A stretch of 64,000 nt of DNA from Nocardioides currus (GCF_003057875.1 NZ_PYXZ01000001.1:310001-374000); one strand, 5' to 3'; shown: positions 36,259-45,961, counted from the first letter of the stretch. Made by a program: numbers and translations. Notes: generated by a model from the sequence alone, not told the origin.

Positions 36259-38229
36259 TCAGCCGGCAGCCAACCGAGCCAGGGCGTTGCGCACCAGCGC
36301 AGGGTCGGTGGTGGTCCACATCGGCGGGAGGGAAGCCTTGAGGAACGAGCCGTAGCGGGCGGTCGCGAGCCGCGGGTCGAGGACGGCGACGACGCCGCGG
36401 TCGGTGGTGGTGCGGATCAGGCGCCCCGCGCCCTGGGCCATCAGCAGCGCAGCGTGGGTCGCGGCGACCTGCATGAACCCGTTGCCGCCGGCCTTGTCGG
36501 CCGCCCGCTGCCGCGCCGACATCAGCGGGTCGTCGGGGCGTGGGAACGGGATGCGGTCGATCAGCACCAGCTGGCAGGTCTCCCCCGGCACGTCGAGCCC
36601 CTGCCACAGCGACAGCGTGCCGAACAGGCAGGTGTGGGGGTCCTCGACGAACTGCTTGGCGAGCTCGGGCAGCTGGGCGTCACCCTGCGCGAGCGTGGTC
36701 AGGTGGGGCAGCCGTTCGCGCACGACCTCGGCCGCGGCCTCGGCGGCTCGCCGCGAGGAGAACAGCCCGAGGGTGCGTCCGCCGGCGGCGTCCACCAGCT
36801 CGCAGATCTCGTCGAGCTGGGACTTCACGAGTCCGTCGCGCCCGGGCGGCGGGAGGTGACGGGCGACGTACAGGATGGCCTGCTGGCCGTAGTCGAACGG
36901 CGAACCCACGTCGATCCCCCGCCACGGCAGCACATCGCCGGAGCGTGACGGCGCCTCGCGCTCGGTCGGCTTGAGGCCGAGCGAGGTGGCAACGGCGTTG
37001 AAGTCGCCGCCCAGCATCAGCGTGGCGCTGGTGAACACGACCGTCTTGTCGCTCAGCAGCTTGTCGCGCATCGGCCCCCAGACCTGGAGCGGGGCGACGT
37101 GCAGCCGGGCCGGGATGCGGTCGCGGGCCTCGTTGAGCCACAGCACGTCGCTCTCGAGGTCGGCGGCCATCCGCTCGGCGTTGGCGAAGACGTCCTGCAC
37201 CATCCCCTTCGCCTGGGTGCGGCCGGCGTCGCCACCATCGGCCCCGGGCGCCTCCTTCGGGAAAGACGACAGGCAGGTGCGAGCGGCGTCACGCACCAGC
37301 GCGAGCGCCTCGGCGAGCTGGTCGCCGACGTGCTCGATGCGTCCGGGCGACGTCGCCTCGATCGCCTCGGCCAGCGAGTCGGCAGCCTCCGCGAGCGAGT
37401 CGGCCGACGAGTCCTCGACCCAGCGCTGCGAGCGCCGGGCAGCCCGCTCGACGTCGCCCACGGCCAGCTCGTCGGTCGCCGCCTGCGTCACGCGGGCGGT
37501 CAGCTCGTGGGCCTCGTCGATGACGACGGCGTCGTACTCCGGGATCATCGGCACCCCCTCGATCGCGTCGATCGCGAGCAGCGAGTGGTTGGTGATGATC
37601 AGGTGGGAGGCCTGCGCCTTCTCCCGCGCGCGCTCCGCGAAGCACTCGGCGCCGAAAGGACACTTCGCCGCACCGAGGCACTCGCGGTGGCTGACCGCGA
37701 CCTGGCGCCACTCGCGGTCGGTGTGACGCGGGGCGTTGTCGCGCTCGCCGGTGCCGGAGCCCTCCGACTCCTTCTCGGCCCACGCGCGGAGCTCGAGCAC
37801 CTTCTCGGCCATCGAGCCGGTCGGGACGTCGACCAGCGCGCCCTGCTCGTCGGGCACGCCCTCGCGGATGCGGTGCAGGCAGGCGTAGTTGCTGCGGCCC
37901 TTGAGCACGGCGTACGACGCGTCGACCTGGTCGCCGATGGCGTCGACGAGCCGCGGGATGTCGCGCTCGACGAGCTGGTGCTGCAGGGCGAGGGTCGCCG
38001 TGGCGACCACGACCCGGTCGTGGTGGAGCAGGCTGGGGACGAGGTAGGCCAGCGACTTGCCGGTGCCGGTGCCGGCCTGGACGAGGAGGTGCTGGCCGTC
38101 GTCGAAGGCGCGCGAGACCTGCTGGGCCATCTCGATCTGGCCCGCCCGCTCCTGGCCGCCGAGGGCCTTCACCGCGGCCGCGAGCACCCCCGAGACGTCG
38201 GGCACGGAACGGGTGGAGGACTCAGGCAC
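36259..38229 (-). CDS. DinG-family ATP-dependent DNA helicase
   Basis: The 656-residue XPD/DinG-like superfamily 2 helicase has Walker A LVQAGTGTGKSLAYLVP (about residue 50), four cysteines of the probable iron-sulfur cluster (NYACLHR, then CLGAAKCPFGAEC), VVIDEAHEL (about 232) and late motifs (FGTLSLWQGLDVPG, QGAGRLIRTTTDRG). It unwinds 5'-tailed or forked DNA and often belongs to the SOS regulon in other bacteria. The start is GTG 38229. The 22-bp repeat array lies about 60 bp upstream. Confidence 0.92.
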   Translation of the reverse strand: MPESSTRSVPDVSGVLAAAVKALGGQERAGQIEMAQQVSRAFDDGQHLLVQAGTGTGKSLAYLVPSLLHHDRVVVATATLALQHQLVERDIPRLVDAIGDQVDASYAVLKGRSNYACLHRIREGVPDEQGALVDVPTGSMAEKVLELRAWAEKESEGSGTGERDNAPRHTDREWRQVAVSHRECLGAAKCPFGAECFAERAREKAQASHLIITNHSLLAIDAIEGVPMIPEYDAVVIDEAHELTARVTQAATDELAVGDVERAARRSQRWVEDSSADSLAEAADSLAEAIEATSPGRIEHVGDQLAEALALVRDAARTCLSSFPKEAPGADGGDAGRTQAKGMVQDVFANAERMAADLESDVLWLNEARDRIPARLHVAPLQVWGPMRDKLLSDKTVVFTSATLMLGGDFNAVATSLGLKPTEREAPSRSGDVLPWRGIDVGSPFDYGQQAILYVARHLPPPGRDGLVKSQLDEICELVDAAGGRTLGLFSSRRAAEAAAEVVRERLPHLTTLAQGDAQLPELAKQFVEDPHTCLFGTLSLWQGLDVPGETCQLVLIDRIPFPRPDDPLMSARQRAADKAGGNGFMQVAATHAALLMAQGAGRLIRTTTDRGVVAVLDPRLATARYGSFLKASLPPMWTTTDPALVRNALARLAAG

Positions 38230-38287
38230 CAGAGAACCCTACGGGCGAGCACCGACAGTGCGACGTACCCACTCCACAGCCTCCGTG

Positions 38288-38389
38288 TTCACGCCGACTC
38301 GGCACCACATTCACGCCGACTCGGCACCACATTCACGCCGACTCGGCACCACATTCACGCCGACTCGGCACCACATTCACGCCGACTCG
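38288..38389. repeat. 22-bp tandem repeat, 4.6 copies
   Basis: The unit TTCACGCCGACTCGGCACCA plus CA repeats without change from 38288, with copies starting at 38310, 38332, 38354 and a final partial copy at 38376. Each contains the near-palindrome GCCGA-C-TCGGC. The array fills the gap between the secDF stop (38390) and the dinG upstream region. There are no spacers, so it is not a CRISPR array. Confidence 0.95.
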
Positions 38390-40693
38390 CTAGATGACGG
38401 CGCCCGAGTCCTCGGGCGCGCGCACGACCCGCTCCTTCTTGACCCGGCCGAGCGGCCACTTCTCCTGGAAGTAGGTGAGCATCGGGGTGGCGGTGAAGAC
38501 CGAGGAGTAGGTGCCGACGACCAGGCCGACGAGCAGCGCGATGGCGAAGTCGCGCAGCGAGTCGCCACCGAGCACGGCCAGCGCCGCGAGGATGAACATG
38601 GCACCGAGACCGGTGTTGACGGTGCGGGGCATCGTCTCGACGGCCGCCTTGTTGGCGAGATCGCTGAAGGAGGCGTCACCGCGGGAGGCATACCACCGCT
38701 CGCGGATGCGGTCGAAGACGACCACCGTGTCGTTGACCGACAGACCGATGATGGTCATCGCCGCGGCCAGGAAGATGCCGTCGATCGGCTTGCCGAGCCA
38801 CGCGAAGAGGCCGAGCACGATCACGACGTCGTGGAACATCGCCACGACGGCCGAGACGCCGAAGGTCCACTTGAAGCGGAACGCGAGGTAGATCAGCTGG
38901 ACCAAGAGAGCCACGCCGAAGGCGAGGATCGCGTTGTTGCGCAGCTCCTTTCCGAGGGAGGCGCCGATCGTCTGGTCGTCGATCTTCTCGACGGTGCCAC
39001 CGACCTCGGCGAGCGAGTCCTCGATCTGCTGCTCCTCGTCGTTGGTCAGGTCGCCGGTGCGGACGGTGAAGTCGGCAGTGTCGGCCTCCTGGACGACGGC
39101 CTGCGGGAAGCCGGCGTCGGCGATCGCCTCGCGCGCGGTGTCGATCGAGATTGTCTTGGAGACCGAGTAGTCGAGCTGGCGCCCGCCGGTGAACTCGACG
39201 CCCATGTTGAGGCCCTGGGTGAAGATGCCGGTCAGTGCGGCGATCAGCGCGACGCCGGAGATCGACAACCAGAGTTTGCGACGCCGCATCAGGTCGGGGC
39301 TCTTGCGGTCGAGCCACTTGCGGACGCTGCCGATGTCGCCGAGCCCGCTGAGACGGGGCCGGGTGGCGACGGCGCGGGGCGTGACGGAGAGCTCGGCGAG
39401 CACGCGGGCGATGATCAGGGCGGAGATCATCGAGGCCACGACACCGATGGTCAGCGTGACGCCGAAGCCCTTGATCGGCCCGGAGCCGAGGAAGAACAGC
39501 AGGCCAGCGGCGAGCAGCGTCGTCACGTTGGTGTCGATGATGGCGCTCCACGCCTTGTTGAAGCCCACCGACAGCGCGCGCCGGAGGCCGGCGGAGGGGT
39601 ATTCGGCGTACTCCTCCCGTGCTCGTTCGAAGACGAGCACGTTGGCGTCGATCGCCATGCCGATCGCGAGCACGAAGCCCGCGAGGCCCGGCAGGGTCAG
39701 CGTCGAGCCGAGGGCGAGGAGCATGGCGTAGGCGAGGAGGGCGTACGACGCCAGCGCGATCGTGGCCATCGCGCCCACCAGTCGGTAGACGACGATGATG
39801 AAGATGCCGGTCAGGATGATGCCGATGACGCCGGCCTCGAGCGAGGCGTCGATGGCCTCCTCACCGAGCGTCGGGCCGACGAGCCGGTCGGAGATCGGGG
39901 TGAGCTCGAGCGGCAGCGAACCGCCCTCGATCAGGGCGGCAAGGTCCTTCGCCTCGGACTGCGAGAAGTCGCCGGTGATGTCGGTGCCGCCGCCCTGGAT
40001 GCCGACGTTGCAGCCGATCCCCTCGTTGACCTGCGGCGAGGTGACGACCTTCTCGTCCAGGACGATGGCCACGCGGCGCTTGGGGTCGCCGGACGGGTTG
40101 CACGCGGCCTTGCCGGTGATGTCGGCCCACTTGTCGCCGCCCGATCCACTGAAGTCGAGGGCCACGACGAAGCCGACGCTGCCCTCGCGCTGCAGCGCGT
40201 CGGCGCCCTGCACCTCGTCGCCCGACAGCTCGGTCGGTCCGACCTCGAGGTAGTCGCCCTGGTCGGACAGCAGGATCTGGTTGCCGTCCTTCTCCGCCTT
40301 GGCCTTCTGCTCGTCCGTCGGCTCGGCCTGGAGGCTGCGGATCACGGAGTGCGCGGTGAGCTTGGCGGTCTTGCCGATCTGGTCCTCGGCCTCCTGCGCC
40401 TCCTCGTCGTTGGTGACGCCGGGGAGCTCGACCAGGATGCGGTCCTGGCCCTGACGGGCCAGCGTCGACTCGGCGACGCCGAGCGCGTCCACGCGGCCGC
40501 GGAGGACCTGGAGCGTCTTGTCGACGTTCTCGGCGTTGACCGGCTCGCCGTCGGTGCTCTCGGCCTGGAAGACGAACTGCGCGCCGCCGCGGAGGTCGAG
40601 GCCCAGGTTGGGCTTCTGGGTCAGCGTGAGAGCCAGGCACCCGCCCAGCAGGCCGAGGACGAGCAGGAAGCGAACGAGGGCACCGCGTGACAT
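38390..40693 (-). CDS. secDF: Fused protein translocase subunit SecDF
   Basis: This is one continuous frame for SecD and SecF, which are often separate genes. The SecD half has LGLDLRGGAQFVFQ and DALGVAESTLARQGQDRILVELPG. The SecF half starts near WLSISGVALIAALTGI, followed by GVEFTGGRQLDYSVS. About 12 TM helices are visible with two large exported loops. The complex uses the proton gradient to pull Sec substrates across the membrane. I chose ATG 40693 because GGAGG is 9 bases upstream; ATG 40702 would sit only 2 bases from it. The protein is 767 residues. Confidence 0.93.
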   Translation of the reverse strand: MSRGALVRFLLVLGLLGGCLALTLTQKPNLGLDLRGGAQFVFQAESTDGEPVNAENVDKTLQVLRGRVDALGVAESTLARQGQDRILVELPGVTNDEEAQEAEDQIGKTAKLTAHSVIRSLQAEPTDEQKAKAEKDGNQILLSDQGDYLEVGPTELSGDEVQGADALQREGSVGFVVALDFSGSGGDKWADITGKAACNPSGDPKRRVAIVLDEKVVTSPQVNEGIGCNVGIQGGGTDITGDFSQSEAKDLAALIEGGSLPLELTPISDRLVGPTLGEEAIDASLEAGVIGIILTGIFIIVVYRLVGAMATIALASYALLAYAMLLALGSTLTLPGLAGFVLAIGMAIDANVLVFERAREEYAEYPSAGLRRALSVGFNKAWSAIIDTNVTTLLAAGLLFFLGSGPIKGFGVTLTIGVVASMISALIIARVLAELSVTPRAVATRPRLSGLGDIGSVRKWLDRKSPDLMRRRKLWLSISGVALIAALTGIFTQGLNMGVEFTGGRQLDYSVSKTISIDTAREAIADAGFPQAVVQEADTADFTVRTGDLTNDEEQQIEDSLAEVGGTVEKIDDQTIGASLGKELRNNAILAFGVALLVQLIYLAFRFKWTFGVSAVVAMFHDVVIVLGLFAWLGKPIDGIFLAAAMTIIGLSVNDTVVVFDRIRERWYASRGDASFSDLANKAAVETMPRTVNTGLGAMFILAALAVLGGDSLRDFAIALLVGLVVGTYSSVFTATPMLTYFQEKWPLGRVKKERVVRAPEDSGAVI

Positions 40694-40744
40694 GGGCGAC
40701 ATCCTCCCCCAGACGTGGTGGGCGCCCCAATCGGCAGCCTGCCC

Positions 40745-41053
40745 CTACACGTCGATCGTGCCGACCCACCGCTGGCCGGGGTCGCCGCCCCACGCGTCCC
40801 ACGCGACGCGACCCGGGGAGGGGAAGCCGTCCTCGCCCTGGCTGAACCCGGTCGCCTTCTTGTCGACCTCGTGCCGCGCGAAGTAGGCCTGCATCTTCGA
40901 CACGATCTCGTCGCTGATCTCCTAACCCTTGGCGAGCTGGCGGGCCCGGGTGCGGCCGACGTCGGTGAAGTTGTCACCGGCCTTGCCGTCCTCGATCCAG
41001 TCGACGGCACGCTGCGCCGCTTCCTGCACGCCCTTCGGAGGTGTGTGTCCCAT
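40745..41053 (-). pseudogene. Phage-like small gene broken by an amber codon
   Basis: Reading minus from ATG 41053 gives 43 residues (MGHTPPKGVQEAAQRAVDWI...RARQLAKG), then TAG at 40922-40924. It continues in the same frame for 58 more (EISDEIVSKMQAYFARHEVD...SPGRVAWDAWGGDPG) to a stop at 40745. The joined product resembles a short protein common in actinobacteria and phages, with FARHEVDK and GYPSPGRVAWDAWGGD signatures. One G-to-T change in a GAG would create the stop. Intact, it would be 102 residues. Downstream re-initiation is unlikely. Confidence 0.75.
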
Positions 41054-41088
41054 GAACGGCACGCTGCCCGACCGGGATCGGGGTCGGC

Positions 41089-42582
41089 TCACCCGACGGG
41101 GTAGGCCGCCAGGTCGCTCGCGAGGTCGGCGTTGGCGCGGCCGCGGACGAGCGTGCCGTCGCCGGTGTGCTCGAGCGACTCGATCTCGCCCTCCTGGTGC
41201 AGCCGGTTGAGCAGGTCACCGCGCTCGTAGGGCAGGAGCGACTCGAACTGCACGCTGGGTCGCGGCAGCTCCGACTCGATCGCGGCGAGCGCCTCGTCGA
41301 TGCCCTCGCCGGTCTTCGCGCTGACGACCACGCTGTGCGGCTCGCGGGCGAGCAGACGCGCGATCACCATCGGGTCGGCCGCGTCGGCCTTGTTGATGAC
41401 GACCAGCTCGGGGACCTTCGAGGCGTGGATCTCGGCGAACACCTCGCGCACGGCGGCCAGCTGCCCCTCGGGGTCGGGGTGCGAGCCGTCGACGACGTGC
41501 AGGATCAGGTCGGAGTCGGCGACCTCCTCCAGCGTCGAGCGGAACGCCTCGACCAGCTGGTGGGGCAGGTGCCGGACGAAGCCGACGGTGTCGGACATCG
41601 TGAAGACGCGGCCGTCGCGCGTCGTCGTACGCCGCGTGGTGGGGTCGAGCGTCGCGAACAGCGAGTCCTCGACGAGCACCCCGGCGTCGGTGAGCCGGTT
41701 GAGGAGCGAGGACTTGCCGGCGTTGGTGTAGCCGGCGATCGACACGCTCGGGACGTGGTGGCGCCGGCGCTCCTGGCGCATCGTCTCGCGGGTGCTCTTG
41801 AGGTCCTTGAGCTCGCGCCGCAGCTTGGCGATCTTGGTGTTGATGCGGCGGCGGTCGGTCTCGATCTTGGTCTCACCGGGACCACGGCCACCGATGCCCT
41901 CACCGCCGGAGACGCGGCCACCGGCCTGGCGGGACAGGTTGCCGCCCCAGCCGCGCAGGCGCTGCTTCATGTAGTTGAGCTGGGCGAGCTCGACCTGCGC
42001 CTGGCCCTCCTTCGACTTCGCGTGCTGGGCGAAGATGTCGAGGATGAGGCCGGTGCGGTCGATCGCCTTGACCTTGAGCTTGTCCTCGAGGTTGCGCAGC
42101 TGGCTCGGGGCGAGGTCGCCGTCGAGGATCACGGTGTCGGCACCGGAGGCCTGGACGATCTCGAGGAGCCCCTCGACCTTGCCGCGGCCGATGAAGGTCG
42201 CGGGGTCGGGGGTCTGGCGGCGCTGGTAGATCGCGTCGAGCACCTCGGAACCGGCGGTCTCGGCGAGCAGGGCGAGCTCGGCCATCGAGTTCTCTGCGTC
42301 GGCCACGGTGCCGGTGGTCCACACGCCCACGAGGATGACCTTCTCGAGGCGGAGCTGGCGGTACTCGACCTCGGTGATGTCCTCGAGCTCGGTGCGCAGA
42401 CCGGCGACGCGCCGCAGGGCGTGCCGCTCGGCGAGGTCCTGCTCACCGGTGGTGAGCTCGGACTCCTCGGGGTCGGGGCCGTCGGGCGAGACGAGCTGGT
42501 CCGCGTAGCCGGACTCGAAGTCGTCCCAGTCGTCGGTCGCGTCGAGGGCGTCGTCGAGGTTGAAGTCAGGTGCGTTCGTCAT
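41089..42582 (-). CDS. hflX: Ribosome-associated GTPase HflX
   Basis: The 497-residue protein starts at ATG 42582 (MTNAPDFNLDDALDA). It has the HflX N-terminal domain (FIGRGKVEGLLEIVQASGADTVI and QLRNLEDKL), the glycine-rich GRGPGETKIETDRRRI segment and a GTPase domain: GYTNAGKSSLLNRLT (G1), DTVGFVRHLPHQL (G3) and NKAD (G4). It splits stalled 70S ribosomes. The acidic N-terminal 40 residues are an actinobacterial extension. Confidence 0.95.
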   Translation of the reverse strand: MTNAPDFNLDDALDATDDWDDFESGYADQLVSPDGPDPEESELTTGEQDLAERHALRRVAGLRTELEDITEVEYRQLRLEKVILVGVWTTGTVADAENSMAELALLAETAGSEVLDAIYQRRQTPDPATFIGRGKVEGLLEIVQASGADTVILDGDLAPSQLRNLEDKLKVKAIDRTGLILDIFAQHAKSKEGQAQVELAQLNYMKQRLRGWGGNLSRQAGGRVSGGEGIGGRGPGETKIETDRRRINTKIAKLRRELKDLKSTRETMRQERRRHHVPSVSIAGYTNAGKSSLLNRLTDAGVLVEDSLFATLDPTTRRTTTRDGRVFTMSDTVGFVRHLPHQLVEAFRSTLEEVADSDLILHVVDGSHPDPEGQLAAVREVFAEIHASKVPELVVINKADAADPMVIARLLAREPHSVVVSAKTGEGIDEALAAIESELPRPSVQFESLLPYERGDLLNRLHQEGEIESLEHTGDGTLVRGRANADLASDLAAYPVG

Positions 42583-42632
42583 ATGCGTATCAGAGTAGGT
42601 CGCCGGTCGGCGGTGCGCGAGCGAGAATCGGC

Positions 42633-43769
42633 TCAGCGGCGGCGTACGCGCACCTTCGGCGAGGTGTCGGGGGCGCACTCGACGAGGCGGGTGAGGTAGG
42701 TCCGCGAGACGGAGGCGTAGTACTTCCCCGCCGCCCGTGGCGCCCGCGTCCGCCACCGCCCGCGGTCGTCGGTGGTCGTCAGCACGAGCCTGCGGTCGGC
42801 GCCGCGGCGCTGCTTCCACAGGGTCACCTCGGCCTCGGCCCGGCACCCGGCCAACCCCGCGCCGACCGACCCGACGAGCAAGCTGTGCTTCTTCACGAGC
42901 TTGATCGAGACGCTGCGGGTGACGTTCGGGCAGCCGCTGGCGGTCGCTCCCGCCGCCAGCGGGCAGCCGTCGACTGCGTCGGCACGCCCGTCGCCGTCGT
43001 CGTCGCCCGTGCAGGCGTCGCCCACGCCGTTGCGGTCGGCGTCGGCCTGGTCGGGGTTGGGGACGGTCACGCAGTTGTCGCCCGAGTCGGGCGCCCCGTC
43101 GCCGTCGACGTCGGCGTCGCAGGCGTTGCCGAGACCGTCGCCGTCGAGGTCGGCCTGGTCGGGGTTGGCCAGGCCCTTGCAGTTGTCGGTGTGCTCCTCG
43201 GCGCCGTCACCGTCGGCGTCGCACACGGTGTAGCTGATCGTCACCGACCACGAGTTGAGCCTCGCGGTGGTGATCTCCTCTTAGTTGGCGATGTCGAGGC
43301 GCCACGTCGCACCGGCGGGCGTCCCGTCGAAGGCCGACAGTTCGGCCGCAGGACGGTAGCGACCGGTCGGCGAGGTCGCGGCGTAGGCACTCGTCGCCTC
43401 GTCGTCGAAGGTCAGCGGCCGGGCCTGCGACGAGGTGTCGGCGGTCAGGCGCGGCTGGATGGCGATCGACCCGGTGACGGTCTTGCCCTCCATCCGCGTC
43501 AGCCGGGTCATCACGTTGGCGGCGTGCGGGTGGGTGAGGTCGTAGGTGACGTCGATGTCCTCGACGTCCGACGAGGCGGGTACGTCGATGGGCGCGACCG
43601 TCCACTTGTAGGCAGGCGTGTTGGCGGGGTCCTCGGGGGCGATGGCCTTGGCCTCGCCCGACCACGTGCGCGCGCACGGGACGGCGGCCGCGGACACCGC
43701 CGGCGACGTCGGCCCGACCGTCGCGAGCAGCGCGCCGAGCAGCGCGAGCAGGACGAGGCGGAGCCTCAC
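42633..43769 (-). pseudogene. Thrombospondin type-3 repeat secreted protein, interrupted by ochre stop
   Basis: The frame starts at GTG 43769 (GTGA overlap with the upstream paralogue), has a signal peptide (VRLRLVLLALLGALLATVG), runs to WRLDIAN and meets TAA at 43281-43283. It then continues in frame through calcium-binding repeats (DADGDG...NPDQADLDGDGLGNACD) to the C-terminal KKHSLLVGSV domain ending at 42633. The paralogue at 43766-44791 reads NNYGG at the same place, so a Tyr codon (TAC) has become TAA. Intact length would be 378 residues. The second half alone has no signal peptide. Confidence 0.8.
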
Positions 43770-44791
43770 CGGCGCACCCTCACCGTGCGGGACTTCTCGG
43801 CCGCGCACTCGACGGCACCGAGGTCGACGACGGCGGAGGCGACGCGCACGTAGTACCTGCCCGGCTTGCGGACCTTGCCGCTGCGGAACCTTCCCGCGTC
43901 GCTGGTCCGCACGGTCGCGAGTCGCCGGTCGGCGCCCTTCTTCTTCCGATAGAGCTGGACGGCGACGGCCTTCTCGCAGGAAGCCACGTCGGAGGAGATC
44001 GCGCCGGTGAAGCGGTGCTTCTTCGCGGCGTACTTCAACGACACGTCCCGTGGTCCGGGTGCGTTGACGGGCGGCGGCGGCGGCAGGAGCGGCGTCGGGT
44101 CGCACACGTCGCCGAGCCCGTCGGCGTCGGAGTCGAGCTGGTCGGGGTTGGCGACGTCGGGGCAGTTGTCCGGCGGCCACAGCACACCGTCACCGTCGGC
44201 GTCGTCGTGCAGTCCGTCGCCGTTGGCGTCCGGGCAGTCGGCGTACGTCAGTGTCATGAACACCGCCCGAACCTTGCCGGCCGGCCCGCCGTAGTTGTTC
44301 AGCCACACGACCCAGTCGCCGAGCGACGACCGATTCGCGACCTTCGCGAGCGGCGTGGACGGCTTGTAGGTGCCAGCGAGCTTGTTGGACCCGTCGATGC
44401 TGACGGTGGCCGTGTCGTCGAAGCTGTAGTAGCCGTCGAGCGGTCCGCTGGTCGCCATAAGCAGTTGCGAGTTGGGCTGGAAGCCTTGCGCGCCAGGCGG
44501 GTAGATGAAGAACTGCAGGGTGGACGCCTGATCGTGCAGGACGTCCATCGTCACCCGCACCGAGGCGACTGTCCGATCGACCGGGACCTTGATGTTCGAG
44601 GCGCCGGCCCAAGGGTCTTCCTTGGGCTTGGCCTGGATGTTCGATGCGGTGCCGGTGAACGTCTCGCGGCACGCGATCGCTGCGGACGCTGGGACGTCGG
44701 ACGACCCGACCCCGACGACGACCAGCAGCCCGCTGGTCAGGCAGAGCGCGGCCGCGCGCGCCAGTGACCGTGCACCCCCGACAAGCTTCAC
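43766..44791 (-). CDS. Secreted thrombospondin type-3 repeat protein
   Basis: The 341-residue protein starts at GTG 44791. It has a signal peptide ending near PASAAIA, an N-terminal beta-rich domain resembling a proprotein-convertase P-type or jelly-roll fold (YSFDDTATVSIDGSNKLAGTY, LGDWVVWLNNYGG), three Asp-rich calcium-binding repeats (DANGDGLHDDADGDG, NPDQLDSDADGLGDVCD) and a C-terminal Lys-rich domain shared with both neighbours (KKHRFTGAISSD...GRYYVRVAS). It is the middle of three tandem paralogues. Its function at the surface is unknown. Confidence 0.85.
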   Translation of the reverse strand: MKLVGGARSLARAAALCLTSGLLVVVGVGSSDVPASAAIACRETFTGTASNIQAKPKEDPWAGASNIKVPVDRTVASVRVTMDVLHDQASTLQFFIYPPGAQGFQPNSQLLMATSGPLDGYYSFDDTATVSIDGSNKLAGTYKPSTPLAKVANRSSLGDWVVWLNNYGGPAGKVRAVFMTLTYADCPDANGDGLHDDADGDGVLWPPDNCPDVANPDQLDSDADGLGDVCDPTPLLPPPPPVNAPGPRDVSLKYAAKKHRFTGAISSDVASCEKAVAVQLYRKKKGADRRLATVRTSDAGRFRSGKVRKPGRYYVRVASAVVDLGAVECAAEKSRTVRVRR

Positions 44792-44816
44792 CCGCGCATC
44801 GTACGTCCGGGCGACG

Positions 44817-45920
44817 TCAGCGTCCGCGGATCCGCTGACCCTTCGACCGGGCCCCCGCGCAGGCGCCGTCGGGACTGGCCGCCACGGTGACGTAGTACTT
44901 CCCGGCCCGCTTCACACGCGGGGTGCGGAACCGTCCCTCGTCGGTGGTCGTGCTGATCACGAGCCGCCGGTCGGCACGCCGGTGCTTGCGCCACAGCGTC
45001 ACCTCGGCGTACGCCGCACACGACGGCACGGCGGACGCGACCTGACCTCGGAAGAACCGCTTCTTCGCGACGTACGACAGCGTGAGCGCCCGCGACACCG
45101 CTGTCGGGACGGGCGCCCCCGGCACCCCCGGCGTCGTCGGCACGGTCGGGTTGCCCGGTGTGCCCGTCGGGCTGGGCGCTGGGGCAGGCGGGTAGGGGGT
45201 GGCGTCGCAGGCGTCGCCGACGCCGTCGCCGTCGGAGTCCAGCTGATCGGCGTTGGGCAGCCGCTTGCAGTTGTCGCCGGTGTCGACAACGCCGTCGCCG
45301 TCGGCGTCGGGGTCGCAGGCGTCGCCGACCCGGTCCCCGTCGAGGTCGGCCTGGTCGAGGTCGGGCACGGTCGGGCACACGTCCCGGCGCTCGTTGACGC
45401 CGTCACCGTCGGAGTCGCAGTCGAGGTAGGTCAGCGTGCCGGTCCACCGGTAGAACTCGCGGACGCCCTGGCCGTCGGTGTAGTTGATGCGGACCTGACG
45501 CACCGGACTCCGCCTGAGCACGTCGAGCAGCTCCGGCGCCGGGTAGGTGCCGGGCTGTCGCACGGGTCCGACGTACGGCGCACTGGAGCTGAACACGTAG
45601 TCGCCCCGCTCGGCGCCGGCCTCGATGGTCGCGAACTCACGGCCGGGATAGGGCTGGAACGTGTCGTCCTCGACGAACAACCGGGTCTGCGAGAAGCCGT
45701 AGAAGTCGGGGCTGGTCGTCACCGTGACCGCCGTGACCTCGTCCATCCCCCAGGCCGAGGGCCGGAACGGCAGAGTGCGGCCCGGACCGATCTCCTCCGT
45801 GCAGGCGACCGGCGTTCCGGCCGTGGCGGGCGCCGCGGACCCGATCGCCACGAGGCCCGAGAACCCGACCAGCAATGCCACCGTCAACGACGCGAACCTT
45901 GTTCCCCCGAACGACTTCAT
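44817..45920 (-). CDS. Secreted thrombospondin type-3 repeat protein
   Basis: The 367-residue protein starts at ATG 45920 (MKSFGGTRFASLTVALLVG) with a signal peptide ending near TAGTPVA. It has the same plan as the two genes after it: a beta-rich N-terminal domain, Asp-rich repeats (DCDSDGDGVNERRD, DLDGDRVGDACD, DSDGDGVGDACD), a Pro/Gly/Thr linker and the C-terminal KKRFFRGQVASA domain. It is the most upstream member of the trio, separated from the next by 25 bases. Confidence 0.85.
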   Translation of the reverse strand: MKSFGGTRFASLTVALLVGFSGLVAIGSAAPATAGTPVACTEEIGPGRTLPFRPSAWGMDEVTAVTVTTSPDFYGFSQTRLFVEDDTFQPYPGREFATIEAGAERGDYVFSSSAPYVGPVRQPGTYPAPELLDVLRRSPVRQVRINYTDGQGVREFYRWTGTLTYLDCDSDGDGVNERRDVCPTVPDLDQADLDGDRVGDACDPDADGDGVVDTGDNCKRLPNADQLDSDGDGVGDACDATPYPPAPAPSPTGTPGNPTVPTTPGVPGAPVPTAVSRALTLSYVAKKRFFRGQVASAVPSCAAYAEVTLWRKHRRADRRLVISTTTDEGRFRTPRVKRAGKYYVTVAASPDGACAGARSKGQRIRGR

Positions 45921-45961
45921 GGCTCCCGTGTCTCCCCGCGGGGTCGAGCCAAACCTGCGGA

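Noticed and set aside
38288-38389. CRISPR array
   Set aside because: Units are directly adjacent with no spacers and no cas genes nearby.
38057-40690. Long plus-strand frame opposite secDF
   Set aside because: It is the mirror of a strongly supported gene, has no domain and is Arg/Asp/Gly-biased as expected for an antisense frame in high-GC DNA. The same applies to the long frame opposite nrdJ (28196-30946).
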